DNA from: Persicaria tinctoria
Lineage: Eukaryota; Streptophyta; Magnoliopsida; Caryophyllales; Polygonaceae
Length of the DNA stretch: 64,000 nucleotides
Reading direction: 5' to 3'
NCBI GenBank assembly: GCA_037127255.1
Contig: JBANSL010000002.1
Coordinates: forward strand, 7,918,001-7,982,000
The notes beneath the pieces were generated by a model, which saw nothing but the letters and a program-made list of their open reading frames with translations, was not told the origin of the DNA and ran no database searches. A program made the position numbers and the translations under genes. Numbering within the stretch: position 1 is the first letter of the stretch; each line of letters starts with the position of its first letter. Below are positions 23,171-34,796 of the stretch, piece by piece.

Positions 23171-23473
23171 TGGCGACGGAGACAGGGAGAGATGGAGAGT
23201 TCTCTTTTTACCTTTTTCTCTTTTTTGAGTGTTGGGATGGAGGGAGGGAGAGGGGGATCGAAAAAGGGGGAGCGGTAGTGAATAAATTAGTTGGCGATGA
23301 GAGTGGAGGTGGGCGCACCGCGCAAAGTGGGCACGGGAGGCGCATTTTAGAGGTGGGCGCATCTGTTAAGGACAACAGCGCAAAACCACCACGCCTCCGA
23401 CTGCGTCATGATGAGTGAACGTGGGGTGTAGTTTTGATCTTCACCGCCTCAGCGTATCACTTTGCGTTTGTAA
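23171..23473. other. Intergenic, GC-richer spacer
   Basis: A short G-rich stretch with open frames on both strands (to 82-84 codons) of low complexity and no domain. Probably promoter-proximal DNA, not a gene. Confidence 0.4.
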
Positions 23474-23667
23474 TCGTATGCCCAACAACTTCTCCAAAAT
23501 AATATCTAAAATAGAGAATTATAAGTCATCATTTCAACGGTTTTTCCATTATAGAGTTTACTTCAAAATGTGCAGAGCTTTAGATAATGTAATGGAGAAA
23601 CTCTTGGACCAAAACCCACCTCAATATTCTCCAAAAAGCCAGGATGGAGAATCTCTTGGGCATGCTC
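23474..23667. mobile_element. Tourist-like MITE A
   Basis: A 194-bp element with degenerate inverted ends ('atgcccaacaacttctcc' at the left, 'gagaatctcttgggcatgctc' split around the right end) flanked by TAA at 23471-23473 and 23668-23670. It is related to the next two elements. Confidence 0.6.
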
Positions 23668-23744
23668 TAAGACCGAGTTTGCCGTCAATGGGGTAACAGA
23701 ATATTAAAATGATTTTCACTTTGAGAAAAGTAAAAAAATATTTA

Positions 23745-24010
23745 GAGCATCCCCAAGAGATTCTCCGTATCAATTTTTTGAAGAATATTGGGATGATTTT
23801 TGCTCCAAGAGTTTCCCCATTATATTCTCCAAAATAGAGAATGGGAGAAAAATATAGAGGTCATTCCCTAAATTTGGAGCAAACTCTATATTTTTTGGGG
23901 TGAATTCTAGAATGGAGAATCTGTTGGAATGGGGCAAAAAAATATTCAGAATATTTGATTTCTCATTCTCTATTTTGGAGATTGTTTTAGGGAAGCTATT
24001 GTGAATGCTC
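23745..24010. mobile_element. Tourist-like MITE B
   Basis: A 266-bp element starting gagcatccccaagagattct and ending ctattgtgaatgctc, with TTA duplications at 23742-23744 and 24011-24013. Subterminal 'ttctcc / ggagaa' repeats are shared with MITE A. Confidence 0.7.
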
Positions 24011-24025
24011 TTAAAAGGTTTTTTG

Positions 24026-24085
24026 GTAGAACAAGTTAGGTTAGTTGGTAGAGAGGATGGTTTAAAACTTCAAATCCTCTTTGCT
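24026..24085 (+). repeat. tRNA-like / SINE-head sequence
   Basis: Contains 'ttagttggtagaga' followed 25 bp later by 'cttcaaatcctc', resembling the box A and box B promoters of a tRNA-derived SINE head. No full tRNA cloverleaf was drawn, so this is tentative. Confidence 0.3.
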
Positions 24086-24181
24086 AATTTTGAAATTTTA
24101 TTATTTTTCCCTCATAGGTACATTAAAAAAAAAAGATTTCGTCCATGAAATTACTAATTTTTAACTTTGCACAATGTGTAA

Positions 24182-24392
24182 GTCCATCTCCAACAGCTTC
24201 TCCAGTACGGAGAAACAAAAATTTCAAATTATTTAGTTTTGAAGAGTTTTACGGATTTAGAAAAGAATGTGTTTTTTTTTTATGCTTTCCCATTTTGAAT
24301 AATGAAGTGAGGAATATGTTAGACTACATACCGTTTCAAAATTCTTCAAACACTCTAAAATCTTTAAAATGAAGAATCGGTTAAAAATGCTC
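24182..24392. mobile_element. Tourist-like MITE C
   Basis: A 211-bp element starting gtccatctccaacagcttct and ending ggttaaaaatgctc, with TAA at 24179-24181 and 24393-24395. The third related element within 1 kb. Confidence 0.6.
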
Positions 24393-24739
24393 TAACCCAT
24401 AGCAAAATACTCATTTTTCAATATTGAAAAAAATAATTAACTATGTATACAATATCTTCAAATGTCACATGCAATCAGTTAAAAATAATTAACTATGAAC
24501 ATTTTCTTATTTTTATTCACCCTTCACTTATTGACTATGTATACAATATCTTCAAAATTGTATGAATGGCGATTTGAAAATTTGAACCTTGAGTTCGTAG
24601 GAATCTGAACTAATCAAGAAAAAAAATTGAAGATTTATCAAATGGCCATTATCTTATTTTTAAAATTGGGCAAAAAGCTGTCCAAATGTCACATGCAATC
24701 CAAGTCTGCAACCGACTATATTTAGTAACTTATACAGTA

Positions 24740-24972
24740 CTCCCTCCTATCGAAAATATTTGATGTTTTGACTTTTTGCACGTATTTTAAGGAGATAAAA
24801 ACTATATAAAATATTAATCTTTTAATTAATTTTTTCCCAAATTTAATACTTATTACTAATACATATTAAACTATGAAAAAAAAAATTAAAAAAAATAAGA
24901 TTTTATATAGTTTTTAGCTCCTAAAATTACGTGCACAAAAGTCAAACATCAAATATTTCCGATCGGAGGGAG
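24740..24972. mobile_element. Stowaway-like MITE 1
   Basis: A 233-bp element with inverted ends ctccctcctatcg / cgatcggagggag and TA duplications, the standard signature of Tc1/mariner-derived Stowaway MITEs. The AT-rich interior is self-complementary over most of its length. Confidence 0.88.
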
Positions 24973-25062
24973 TAATATATTTGATAATTGTTTTATATAT
25001 ATATTTAGAGTATTATTGATTTAGAAGGACGAAAGTACGAGGGAGGCGTCGACTAATTAATA

Positions 25063-25298
25063 CTCCCTCCGTTTCCTTTTAAATGACTTTTTCAAGTCAA
25101 GCACGTAGTTTTAGAACGATAAAAACTATATTAAATATTAATATTTTAATAATTTTTTATAATAACATTATACTTATCACCAAAAAGTATGAGGTTATTG
25201 AAAAAAATTAATTAAAAAATTATTATTTTATATAGTTTTTTACACCTTAAACAACGTGCGTCAATAGTAAAAAGACAATTAAAAGGAAACGGAGGGAG
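25063..25298. mobile_element. Stowaway-like MITE 2
   Basis: A 236-bp element with ends ctccctccgtttcctttt / aaaaggaaacggagggag and TA duplications at 25061-25062 and 25299-25300. It lies only 90 bp from Stowaway 1. Confidence 0.9.
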
Positions 25299-27159
25299 TA
25301 ATTATTAGGATTACTTTTCTATTTTCTTTCTCCATCTTTATTTGGAAAAAAAAAAAATGCATTAGTCGTTACTTGGTTGGTATATGGGGCATTATTCGTT
25401 CGGGCTGTACCTGTACTGGTCCAGTCCACTTCCTAAATTGACAAGTACTAGTTGACAATAGCCATCTTTCATTTATATCCTTTCATATACGTACAAGTTA
25501 ACGTTACAACATAGACTCGATCGACCGAATCCAAGTATTGTGTCTAATGCGACGAATATAAACGATGAAAATATAAAATTCGGTCTTTCTATCCTATGTC
25601 TTAAGTGTATAAAATGATAACTTTAATCAGAAAATATTCCCTATCAACAAAAATAAGCAATCCTAGAAAATCAATATTAAGAAAAATTTTAATTTGGGAA
25701 ATCTTTCTCGATTGAGCTTATAGGATAGAAAATCAGTATAAAATTTTGCACCCGAAATCGTTCATTGTTGGTTTTTATATGGATCAAATGTATACATTTA
25801 TTAGATTTAACTTGAATCCGACCTAAGCGAATTTTTCCTTATAAAATACTGCAATAAGCACAATAGATAGATATATAATAGATGTTGATGTCCTAATAAT
25901 ATTATTTCATGTTGTTCACTTATAGAGGAATTTTTTTTCTATAAATATTGATTAAAAAGATTTTTTTTCTTAATATAGAAAATGTACTGCAGGTTAAAAA
26001 TATTTATCAGCCAACATCCAACTACTTTGCATGTTGCTAGAAGGGTGAAAGACAAGCATCGTGTGGTGTGGCATGGCTCAAGTTTTTTTTTTTTTTTTTT
26101 TTTTTTATCATCACTTCTCATCATATCACTATATATTTATATTAATTGTTCTTTTTCTTCAATTTTTCATTATTTGATTTGCATTAGTGTTAAGGGTTTC
26201 TAATGATTATTAGATAGTTTTATCATATCAAAATTATTATCCCATCACTTATTTATTGCTATTTTTTCATAATTATTTCCATTGCTAAGATTTTTTTTAT
26301 ATACACATTAATTATTTTAGTCATCATTGATTGTCATTAGAAAGAAAGGGCCACGAAAGCACCAACATACCCAAAGTTGGGCACTATCATCCTAAAAAAA
26401 AAATATTCAACATATTTATACAACAATCTAGCTATGAGTTGGCCTTTATAATTAAGTGGATGTATAATGTGGGGTAGATGATTTTAGCTAGGGCCTAACC
26501 ATTACAAAAATAAAATAAAATCGGAGTAGCAATAGTCTAAGATATCTGCATACCCTCAATTATATTGTTTGATTTTTTATTCATTTTAAAAAAATAAATT
26601 TTGTTTATAAACTTTTTTAATTATTTTTTAAAAATATTTTATATAATTTTATTTTTAAAAAAAATATACTATAGTAAGTGAATTAAATTTTGAGACAGAT
26701 TCATGATTAAAGGTTATACATGTAAGGTGGCCACTTCAATATTTCAGCTGTTGACACCTTATTAAGCAATTGTCATATTTATTTTTAAGTCCTTTAATTG
26801 TACAAACCCAGTACCAGTTAGTTGTTAGTTTGATTGATTTGGTGTTTTGCTGAAAATTGTATACTTATTCATAAATAACGAGAAGCTGATTTTGGTAATC
26901 ATGCAGCAAATACTATTGAACCACTTTTGTTGTAAAGCTACCGGTGGGTTAAAAATAAAAGGGGAGACATATATGGCTTTAAACTGTTGAAAAGATCTAC
27001 ACTGATTATAGGTGGGTTGATTTTATGGATCGAGAGGCTAAAAACTCGATGATGAACTAACCATCGTGAAATAAAAGCATACAAAAAAAAAGGAACATCA
27101 AAAGAAAGAAATAATGGAAAAAAAGAGTGAAAAGAAAAATCTAGCATAGTCGACGATCC

Positions 27160-27415
27160 CGTTCTTCATGAACCGCTAGTTATGTGTTATTGTGAAGTAA
27201 GTTCATTGGGATAGTATGCCACGTCTTTGATGGCTTGTCAAGAAACACCCTCTCGATCTAATCAGGAAAAAGGTGCGCACAACTCGACTCTCTAAACCCT
27301 ATTTTGAGCGGGATATATTGATATTGTTATTGTCGTTGTTCTTCATAAACCGATAGTTATGTGTTGTTACTTGTTGACTTGTTATGAAGTAAGTTCATTG
27401 GGATAGTATGTCATA
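27160..27415 (+). repeat. Direct repeat pair
   Basis: A ~70-bp sequence containing 'gttcttcat.aacc', 'tagttatgtgtt' and 'gaagtaagttcattgggata' followed by gtatg occurs at 27160-27222 and again at 27338-27410, about 178 bp later. The second copy carries a small insertion. Probably part of an unidentified repeat. Confidence 0.6.
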
Positions 27416-27669
27416 TAGACACAATCCTATCCGCCACCGTATTGATCGTCGTGAAGACATAGGAAACCAGAACAGTCTTGAAGGAGAGCGTAGCTGGGTT
27501 TGGGCTTCCTAGTCTGGGCCAAACTGTGCCACACCAAGCAGGCCGGGAAATCCAGAAATCGAAGACTACATTTCATTGAATCAATGAGGGGAACTAAAAT
27601 GTAGGGATGCCAGTGAATCACACAGGGAATCCCTGTCATGGGGACGAAGATGGTTAGAAGTGTTATGTG

Positions 27670-28035
27670 AACCAAAGTAGCTCGAATTCGACATGTACTC
27701 GCTTGATAAGAACTCGACTCGAGCGGCCCGTTCATTTTTCTAAACGAGCCGGCACATTTTTAACTTATAAGCTTGGTCCAAAGCTCGGCCCATTCAAAAT
27801 TGACTCGAATAGCTCGAATTTTATAGAATTTCTAAAATAAATTGTATATAGAGCAAGTAGAACTGCTTAAAGCTCGCCTCGATCTCATTCATTCACAAAA
27901 CGAGCCGAATATGAGCACATTTTTAAGCTCAAGTCGAAATTTAGGATCAGCTCGAGCACGTTCATATCCTAAATGAACTCATTGAACTGAATACGAACAA
28001 TCAATACTCGGCTCGTTCGGCTCGAATATCAGCCC
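27670..28035. repeat. Degenerate cgag/ctcg-rich repeat
   Basis: The stretch is dense in 'agctcga', 'actcgactcgag', 'aaacgagccg' and 'cggctcgttcggctcga'. Similar compositions occur in plant dispersed repeats, but no terminal repeats or coding remnant identify a class. Confidence 0.4.
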
Positions 28036-28439
28036 TAAAGTGGGTGAACAAAGTGATTGCCTGTCGTCGACAAATAAACTGAATCCTAATTTGATATCTC
28101 CAGCCAGAACAAGCTGAAGCCAACCCTGCAAAGACAAAGATATATTCCAATGGATAATCCTTGATGAATGCTTAATTAAGGTCTAACACAAACACCATCA
28201 TCCAGCAAACTAGTACACCATCAAGGGCAGTCAAAATTCAGTCCCGTCTCTAAACAAAATCTTTTTTCGGATGAGGAAAGCTTTCCACCGAATCTCTCTA
28301 CGCAAACCATACATTGCGCACGCGCTACAAAGAACCTTACAATTTCAGCTCTCGGTGGGCGTGACAAACCTTTTTCCTTGTGATTTGATCAGCTAATGAA
28401 TTCCTTCTGCATTTCTTCTCTCCAGGGCGTTTGCCCGGA

Positions 28440-31400
28440 TCACTTGTTGTTGGCATATGGGTAGGCACCATATGCTGCTGCGTACATGCCCGGGTCCTGA
28501 GGGTGAGGCACGGCGTAGTACCCATCATAGCCGTAGTACGCCCCTCCATTCCACTGATTTCTGTAACCATTTCTCATCTGCCAATGCACCATATAACTCA
28601 TAATTCGGGATAAACCAAAGGGTCAACAGTTGGAACTGCAGAAAGGGAAGACATTTCAAAATTACCTGCTTGTTGCCAACGTTACGGCCCCAAGAGAGAC
28701 GAACGGTTTGCTTCCCAATTACAGTTCCATTCAATTTCTGTAAAGCCTCTTCAGCATCATTTCTGCAAAACACACAGATTCCACAGGAGACAGATTGATA
28801 AGAACACTCTGCAAATGATGATCAGCATCAAAGTATTTTCTATTATATTTTTTTTACTTGATCGTCCAAGAAAGCATGTTAGCTAACCTGTTAGCAAACT
28901 GGACAAATCCACAATTTTTCCCCACAGGAATCTTAACAGAGACTATTTCACCGTATTGAGCGAATGGTTGTCTAAGATCATCATCCATGACGTCTTTATC
29001 AAGTCCACCAACGAATATCTATAAGACAAGGTTAAATGAAACGAGGGGTATAATTTAGAAGCAACTCCCCGTGATGGGATATTGAAAGTTGAATCTACAC
29101 AACAAAACATGAAAACTCACTGTTGTGTTTGTAGAATCTCCTTCGTATTGTGAGCCTTGAGCAGAGCCTCCATTCGGCGAATAGCCACCTAGAGGAAGAA
29201 AGCTCGTTAAACAAATCAAATGTGTTCAGCTACCTCTTGGATACTATACCTTACTTCCTTGGTTTGCTTCCGTTGAGGGAAGGGGATGCAGAAAGTTCTA
29301 ACTAATAAGATATGTTATGAAGAAACTTCAGATCTTCTGTGGCAACAGAAATGTAATACTCCGTATAAAAGACAAGGTTGTCCACAAGGAACCAACAACG
29401 CGTGGAGCCATCATAAATGTCAACCAATGTAGAATGTTTTCAAATTCACCGTATGTATACAGAAACATAATAAGGCAGGCAATGCACAACTCGTTTAATC
29501 TTTATGGAGAACACTGAACCTAACAATATCATCAAACTGCAGAGTTCAGGCTAACATATTTTTTAGGAAACTACAATGAACATATTAGTTGGCTGGATTA
29601 CATGGCACTGATAAAAAGAGACAAGTTTTCAATTTCTGCAAAAAAATAGAGTGAAGAGGCACGGAGAAGGCAAAAAACAAGTATACACAGAATACGAATA
29701 ATATATAAGTGACAAGTAAGACAGAAACAAGGCATCAGGGCCTGAAATTATGTCACTATCCTTTAGGTAAATGAGGAGCATGTGTGATAGGGAACAAATA
29801 AAAATATACACATAAACACACGTGCTCCTCATTTACCTAAAGCACTGAAATTATGTCATGTCATCACAAGCATATTACCTTGCTGATATCCCATATTCTT
29901 TTTGGGTGTTGCAGCACCTAGTCGCATTGGCCTACTTGAACAATAGACTCCATTCATCTCAGTCAAAGCCTGCGTCCTCTCACCATCATCCCCAAATCTC
30001 ACAAAACCATAACCTTTTGATCTCCCGGTATTGGCATCAATGACAACCTTGGCAGCCTTAACAGAAGGGTACTTGGTTGCAAATGTCTCGTGCAACAGAT
30101 TATCAGTAACATCTGCAGCCAAATCTCCAACAAAAATAGAGTGATCAGAACCATTGTCAATACGCTTATCCCCAGTGCTAAATGACGCCCAGTTCAATCT
30201 GAAGGGCTGGTCGGTATTAGGCATCAACATAGAAGCATAAGCCTGGAGGACTTTATCAGCTGCTGCATGTGTTTCAAATTCAACAAATCCATATCCCTCC
30301 GAGAAAAGTGTATGCTTGTTGCGAATAATCTTAATATTCTTAACCTGATTAACAAAACAAAAGGCAAGATCATAAAACTGAGCAATATCATAATACCGCC
30401 TTTAATTTAATAGCAATAGTTCCTAAAGAAGCATCATTCGTATCCACGAATGCATCATTAAGACATTACTAATTTTCTTCGCTGCAGATACACGAATGAG
30501 CTATCAAAACATAAAGACGAAATAGATCAAGCATTCACTGCGACCCGATCCCATCAAATAATACTCGTAAACGGAAAAAAATCCAGATAATATATCACTA
30601 ATACTAAATTTTAACAGAACACCGAAGGACGTTGTCGTTGAAAACCGAAAGACACCAATAAGGAAAACTCCTGGTAAGGGAAAGTAACAGACATTAGCCA
30701 TTTCCAGAATAAAATCTTAATCCCATTATTGCAAAAAAAAAAAAAAAAAGAGGTGGGGAGGTTCTGCACTAGACCAAAACAAATATTTCCCCAGCCCTTG
30801 AGATGGACCCAACAACATATTTATCAACATTTGGGGGTACAGCATGAGAGAATCTAAAAAAGCAACATACAAAAATTACTGTAATTGCATTAAATACCAC
30901 AAAGACAATTTTGTTAACCCTAATGAACACATAAAGACACTCAATTTACTATTAACAATTAGTTCCCTATCATGAAATCCTAATAATAACCAGTAAAATT
31001 TTAAGGTAATTGTACAATAATCACAAGATACACCAGTACTCATTCCAATTTCAACAACTAGAAGCAATCCTCTCAAACAACTGAAATGCAAATTTGATGC
31101 AATTCCACCGCACATGGCCCTGAAATAATTCATTCAGTTAATTTCAAAACTTCAAATTGAATTGGACAACCAAAAAAAAACCCTAATCCAATACAATAAG
31201 GCAGCCATAGCAATAACCAAATCAAAACATGAACTATTTGTAAAATTCACAGAACAAACATTCAAGATGGATCATAAGAAAGTAAAAGAAATCGAATTTA
31301 TGCCTGGTGAGACGAAAAACAGCTGTTGAGATACTGCTCATCCATCCAATGGTGCAAGTCGCCAACCCAGAGGGTCTTATTCTCCCCGGCCCCATCGCCG

Positions 31401-31699
31401 TTGTAACGGTGGTGGTTGTTACTCCTATGGCCGCCGCCGCCGTGGTGGAGAGGCGAGGGAGGGGGCTGCATATACGGGTGGTGAGGCTGGTGGTAGTGAG
31501 GATGGAACGCCGCCATATAAGGAGACGGCGGGGCGACGTAGTGCTGCGGAGGCATCATGTGATGCTGCATTACCATAGCCGCCGGCGGGTACTGCATCGC
31601 CGCCATCCAATGCTGTTGAGGCGGAGGGGGGGTCGCCTGCCTCTGCTGTGCCGCCGCCGACGGCGGTTGCTGATCGGAAGAACCACTAGTCGATTGCAT
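28440..31699 (-). CDS. RBP47-type polyadenylate/U-rich RNA-binding protein, three RRMs
   Basis: Six exons on the minus strand: 31304-31699, 29879-30344, 29121-29188, 28888-29018, 28666-28762, 28440-28577; they join to 431 residues. A low-complexity Gln/Pro/His-rich N-terminus (1-105) precedes RRM1 (about 107-185, LWVGDL ... EGYGFVEF), RRM2 (about 200-280, IFVGDL ... KGYGFVRF) and RRM3 (about 311-385, IFVGGL ... NCGFVQF). A Tyr/Gly-rich tail follows. The order and the linker 'NTDQPFRLNWASFSTGDKR' are typical of plant RBP45/RBP47, nuclear poly(A)/oligo(U)-binding proteins that go to stress granules. The first intron would begin with GC, the only donor keeping frame before a stop. Confidence is high for the family, lower for subfamily numbering. 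Confidence 0.93.
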
Positions 31700-32765
31700 C
31701 TTAAATCAAAAATCAAAATCTCTCTCTTGCTCTATATGAGCAATCAACTCGAGAAAGATTGCGAATTTACGAATAAGAACGAGTCCGTGTGTCTGGATTT
31801 CGCTCTCCTCCTGATTTCCGTTTATGGAATCCTACGGGAGCGAAAAGAAAGGGTTTTTCCGGATTTGCGAAGCAAAGGAAGGAGGCGGAAGAGGAAGAGA
31901 GGCTGATGGGATTTATTTGGGTTTCGCTTTGGCCGCGTTGCGATTGCGAGGGTATGGTATGGGCCTCGCTCGTGTCGTGGATTAGCACTCACTCGGCTCG
32001 ACGCGGTTGCTCTCTCCGCCGTTGGATTCACCTCCTGAGATTCAATCTCGTCCGTTCGTACTTTTTTTTTTTTTACATATATTTGTAAGTTTTGTTTTAT
32101 TCACTTTTGTTACATAGAGACGACATTAATAATTTTTGTACCGTTTGTGGTTTGGAAAAAAAAAAAAATTCTAAGATAAAAAAAAATATTATCTTTTCAT
32201 GATAAACATGGTAGTAATTTTTGCTCAAATTAAATTATTTTGGCCTAAATTATCTTTTCAATGGCAGTCTTTACAAAATATTAATGTTTTAATATTTTTC
32301 TAATAATTTCATATATAGTACTACGTATTAAGAATGAAATTAAAAATAATAATACTTTTCTGAATTTTTATCATCTTTAGGTATTTTGAGACACGTGAAG
32401 TATATTTCAATTTTATTTGTAATTTTTTTTATCATTCCCTTGTTAAATGTCAAAATAGCACTAATTCATGTATTTTTTTTTATCAATATATGATATAAAA
32501 ATAATTATGAAAACAATATATTCTTGTTTAGGTCAGGAAACAATAGATTTCTTGGTGAATAGTAATGCGACTAAATTAATTGGTTTTTAAAGTCGTAATT
32601 AAATATTGTTATATACAAAGCATGACTGAGATGTGAGCTTAAATAAAATTATGAACCACTTGAAGTGAATAGATAGGAAGAGTGAAAAACTCAACTTATC
32701 ATATGTGTATGTGCACACATTTTTTAGTTATCAACTGTGAGACTTTGATAAGTAGGGTATAAAAT
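31700..32765. other. RBP47 leader and upstream spacer
   Basis: The first ~200 bp are GC-richer and likely hold the 5' leader and promoter of the RBP47-type gene; open frames here on both strands are by-products of that composition. From about 32060 on the sequence is AT-rich with nothing recognisable. Confidence 0.45.
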
Positions 32766-32773
32766 AAATCATG

Positions 32774-32850
32774 CCCTTTAGGGTTGACTCAATGGGTAAA
32801 GAGTGAGGAGGAGTAATGGAAAGTCTTGGTTCGATATTTTTACCTTCGTC
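32774..32850 (+). repeat. tRNA-like / SINE-head sequence
   Basis: 'gactcaatgggtaaagagtg' followed by 'cttggttcgata' resembles box A plus box B of a tRNA-derived SINE. No poly-A end or target duplication was found. Confidence 0.35.
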
Positions 32851-33091
32851 TTTTGGTGAATAAATCAAGGTTTAATCGACGTAAGCAGTTTACCTACAGC
32901 GTGACTGCTGACGACAATTCACATGTCCAAAGTTTACACTAAATGGGTAGTCGTGCTTAAAAATAAACTTTAGTTTAAAAGAATATTTTTTTCGATACAA
33001 GATAAGAATTTGGGACCCAATCGCGTCCTTACGAACGAGAATAAGAAATTTCCGATGTGAAGTGAGAGGTCCAAAGTCCATAGTCTAAAAG

Positions 33092-33348
33092 TTTTTTTTT
33101 TTTTTAATTAGGTAAAAATTCGAAGGTCAGACAAGCCTGACTCATCGAGAGACCGACCGAAATCGGCAGACGGCGAAATCGTCTAATCAGAGCAATCTAA
33201 AAACAAAAACTGAAATGCAGAAACAGGCATAATGAAACCAAACAGAAATAAACTTTACAACAAACGTTTCAAGAAGATAAAACACCCGAAAAGCTGAGGA
33301 AGCCACCGAAAAACGCAGCCAAGCACCACCGAACAGTAGCACCGCGGG
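33092..33348 (-). mobile_element. Retroposed insertion with poly-A tail (LINE-like, minus strand)
   Basis: A 257-bp insertion flanked by a perfect 13-bp duplication, catagtctaaaag, at 33079-33091 and 33349-33361. It begins on the plus strand with a poly-T run (33092-33105), i.e. a poly-A tail on the minus strand. A long duplication plus A-tail is the signature of target-primed reverse transcription. The body has no open frame; it may be a 5'-truncated LINE 3' end or another retroposed transcript. Confidence 0.75.
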
Positions 33349-33509
33349 CATAGTCTAAAAGATTATGAAAAGGAAGAATAATGTAGTACATAAATTGACA
33401 TAAAAAGAGTTATAAAAAGGAATATCCAAATTAAATAAAGAGAAAACGATGGTGGGGACAGGGTACTATGCGGATCAAACTCATCCTCGTCACGTGCACG
33501 GCCACATAC

Positions 33510-33800
33510 CCACTTGAAGGCCGAAGCCGCCGGTACACAACTCATCTCTATCCTCTGTTGGATTTGCGAAACCCTAATTTTGCAGTTTTTTTCACGGTTT
33601 ATGACTTGTTTGAGGTAAATGTAAAAATCGGAGCTTTTTAATCGTGTTTTTTTACCCACTTTGGTAAAAGCTGAATTTTCTTTTATCTTTACTCTTTAGC
33701 GGCGGGGTTTTACAGTAATGGGCCCCGCATGGCCCATACCTCGAAGCTTCCAGCCACTGCCAGCCCACCGGCAGAACCAGCCATAGGTTTCCTAATCTGG
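33510..33800 (-). pseudogene. Possible orphan promoter and first exon
   Basis: On the minus strand, Site II-like elements (atgggcc and ggcccat, 33718-33737) are followed by a telo-box (ttagggttt, about 33569-33577) and an ATG at 33545 opening 12 codons that end at a good donor (gtatgtgg). This is the layout of a plant housekeeping gene 5' end. No matching downstream exons are seen; the retroposed insertion lies 150 bp further on. It may be a truncated gene or chance. Confidence 0.25.
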
Positions 33801-33902
33801 AGGGAGACAGGCCACAATTAATGACGTCATTTTTTTCCATGTTACGTAACTAGGAAGAGCCGAACTGATTCAAATTGGGAACTTGATAACTTAAACGTTT
33901 TA

Positions 33903-34645
33903 GAGCATCAGTAATGGTCGGGTTTCCCGTTATTTCTCACCTTTTCTCATTCGTTCACCTCACTTTCCACTAACTTTACCCTCAACCCTCCCCAATTCAT
34001 TTATCATATTCCACAATGGTCGGGTTGCCCAATAATTCATTTCATCACCTTTTCCATACCCCACTTTCAAATATTACAATAATTTAATTGATTTAGAAAT
34101 TTGAAAAATTATTTAATTTAATTTAATAATTATATTTGATAATTAATTTTAATACTTTAAAATATTTTTTTTTAATAAATCCGAGAAATAAAAAATATTA
34201 ATTTAACTTTTTTCTTATTAATTTTAATAATTTAAAATATTTTAACTAAATTTTTAATAAATTTTAAAATTAACAAATATTAATTTAATTATATAATTAT
34301 ATTTGATAATTAATTTAAATAATTTGAAATATTCAAATCAAATTATTTATAAATGAAATAATTGAAAAATTATTAATTTAATTATATAATTATATTTTAT
34401 ATTTAATTTTTATAATTTAATTAAATTTTTAATATTGTAATTAAAATATGTTAAGGTAAATTAAAAAAGAAAAGAAATGATTTGTGGAGTGACACATGGC
34501 GTAATATGATTGGGTTCGGATTTGGGAAAGTCCCCAATATGTTGGGGCGCCTCAAATATGGGGAGGTAGACCACAATGGTCGGGTTGCCCAATTCGAGGC
34601 AAAAAGAAACTTGGGCAACCCACCTCCCCACCATTGCTGATACTC
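33903..34645. mobile_element. Large Tourist-like (PIF/Harbinger) element
   Basis: A 743-bp element with inverted ends gagcatcagtaatgg / ccattgctgatactc and TTA duplications at 33900-33902 and 34646-34648. A second inner repeat 'aatggtcgggttgcccaat' occurs near both ends (about 34015 and 34576). The interior is very AT-rich with no coding frame. Confidence 0.8.
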
Positions 34646-34796
34646 TTAAACCATATGTCAACTTGTTTATCCATGAGTAAGATTAATCTCTCGTTGATTC
34701 GAAATTTTTTATTTAAAAAAAAAAACTTATTTATCCATATAAGATTAATGTCTCACCGGGTAAAAAATAAATAAGTGAACTAGTATTAATATATAG

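Larger units (their letters stand above)
25301..28439. other. Long AT-rich intergenic region
   Basis: About 3.1 kb with no credible gene. It contains a poly-T run near 26083-26107, a direct repeat at 27160-27415 and a cgag/ctcg-rich stretch at 27670-28035. The part nearest 28440 is the 3' untranslated region of the RBP47-type gene. Confidence 0.5.

Noticed and set aside
31307..31906. Plus-strand open frame of 199 codons
   Set aside because: Arg/Val-rich shadow of the GC-rich first exon of the RBP47-type gene; no domain.
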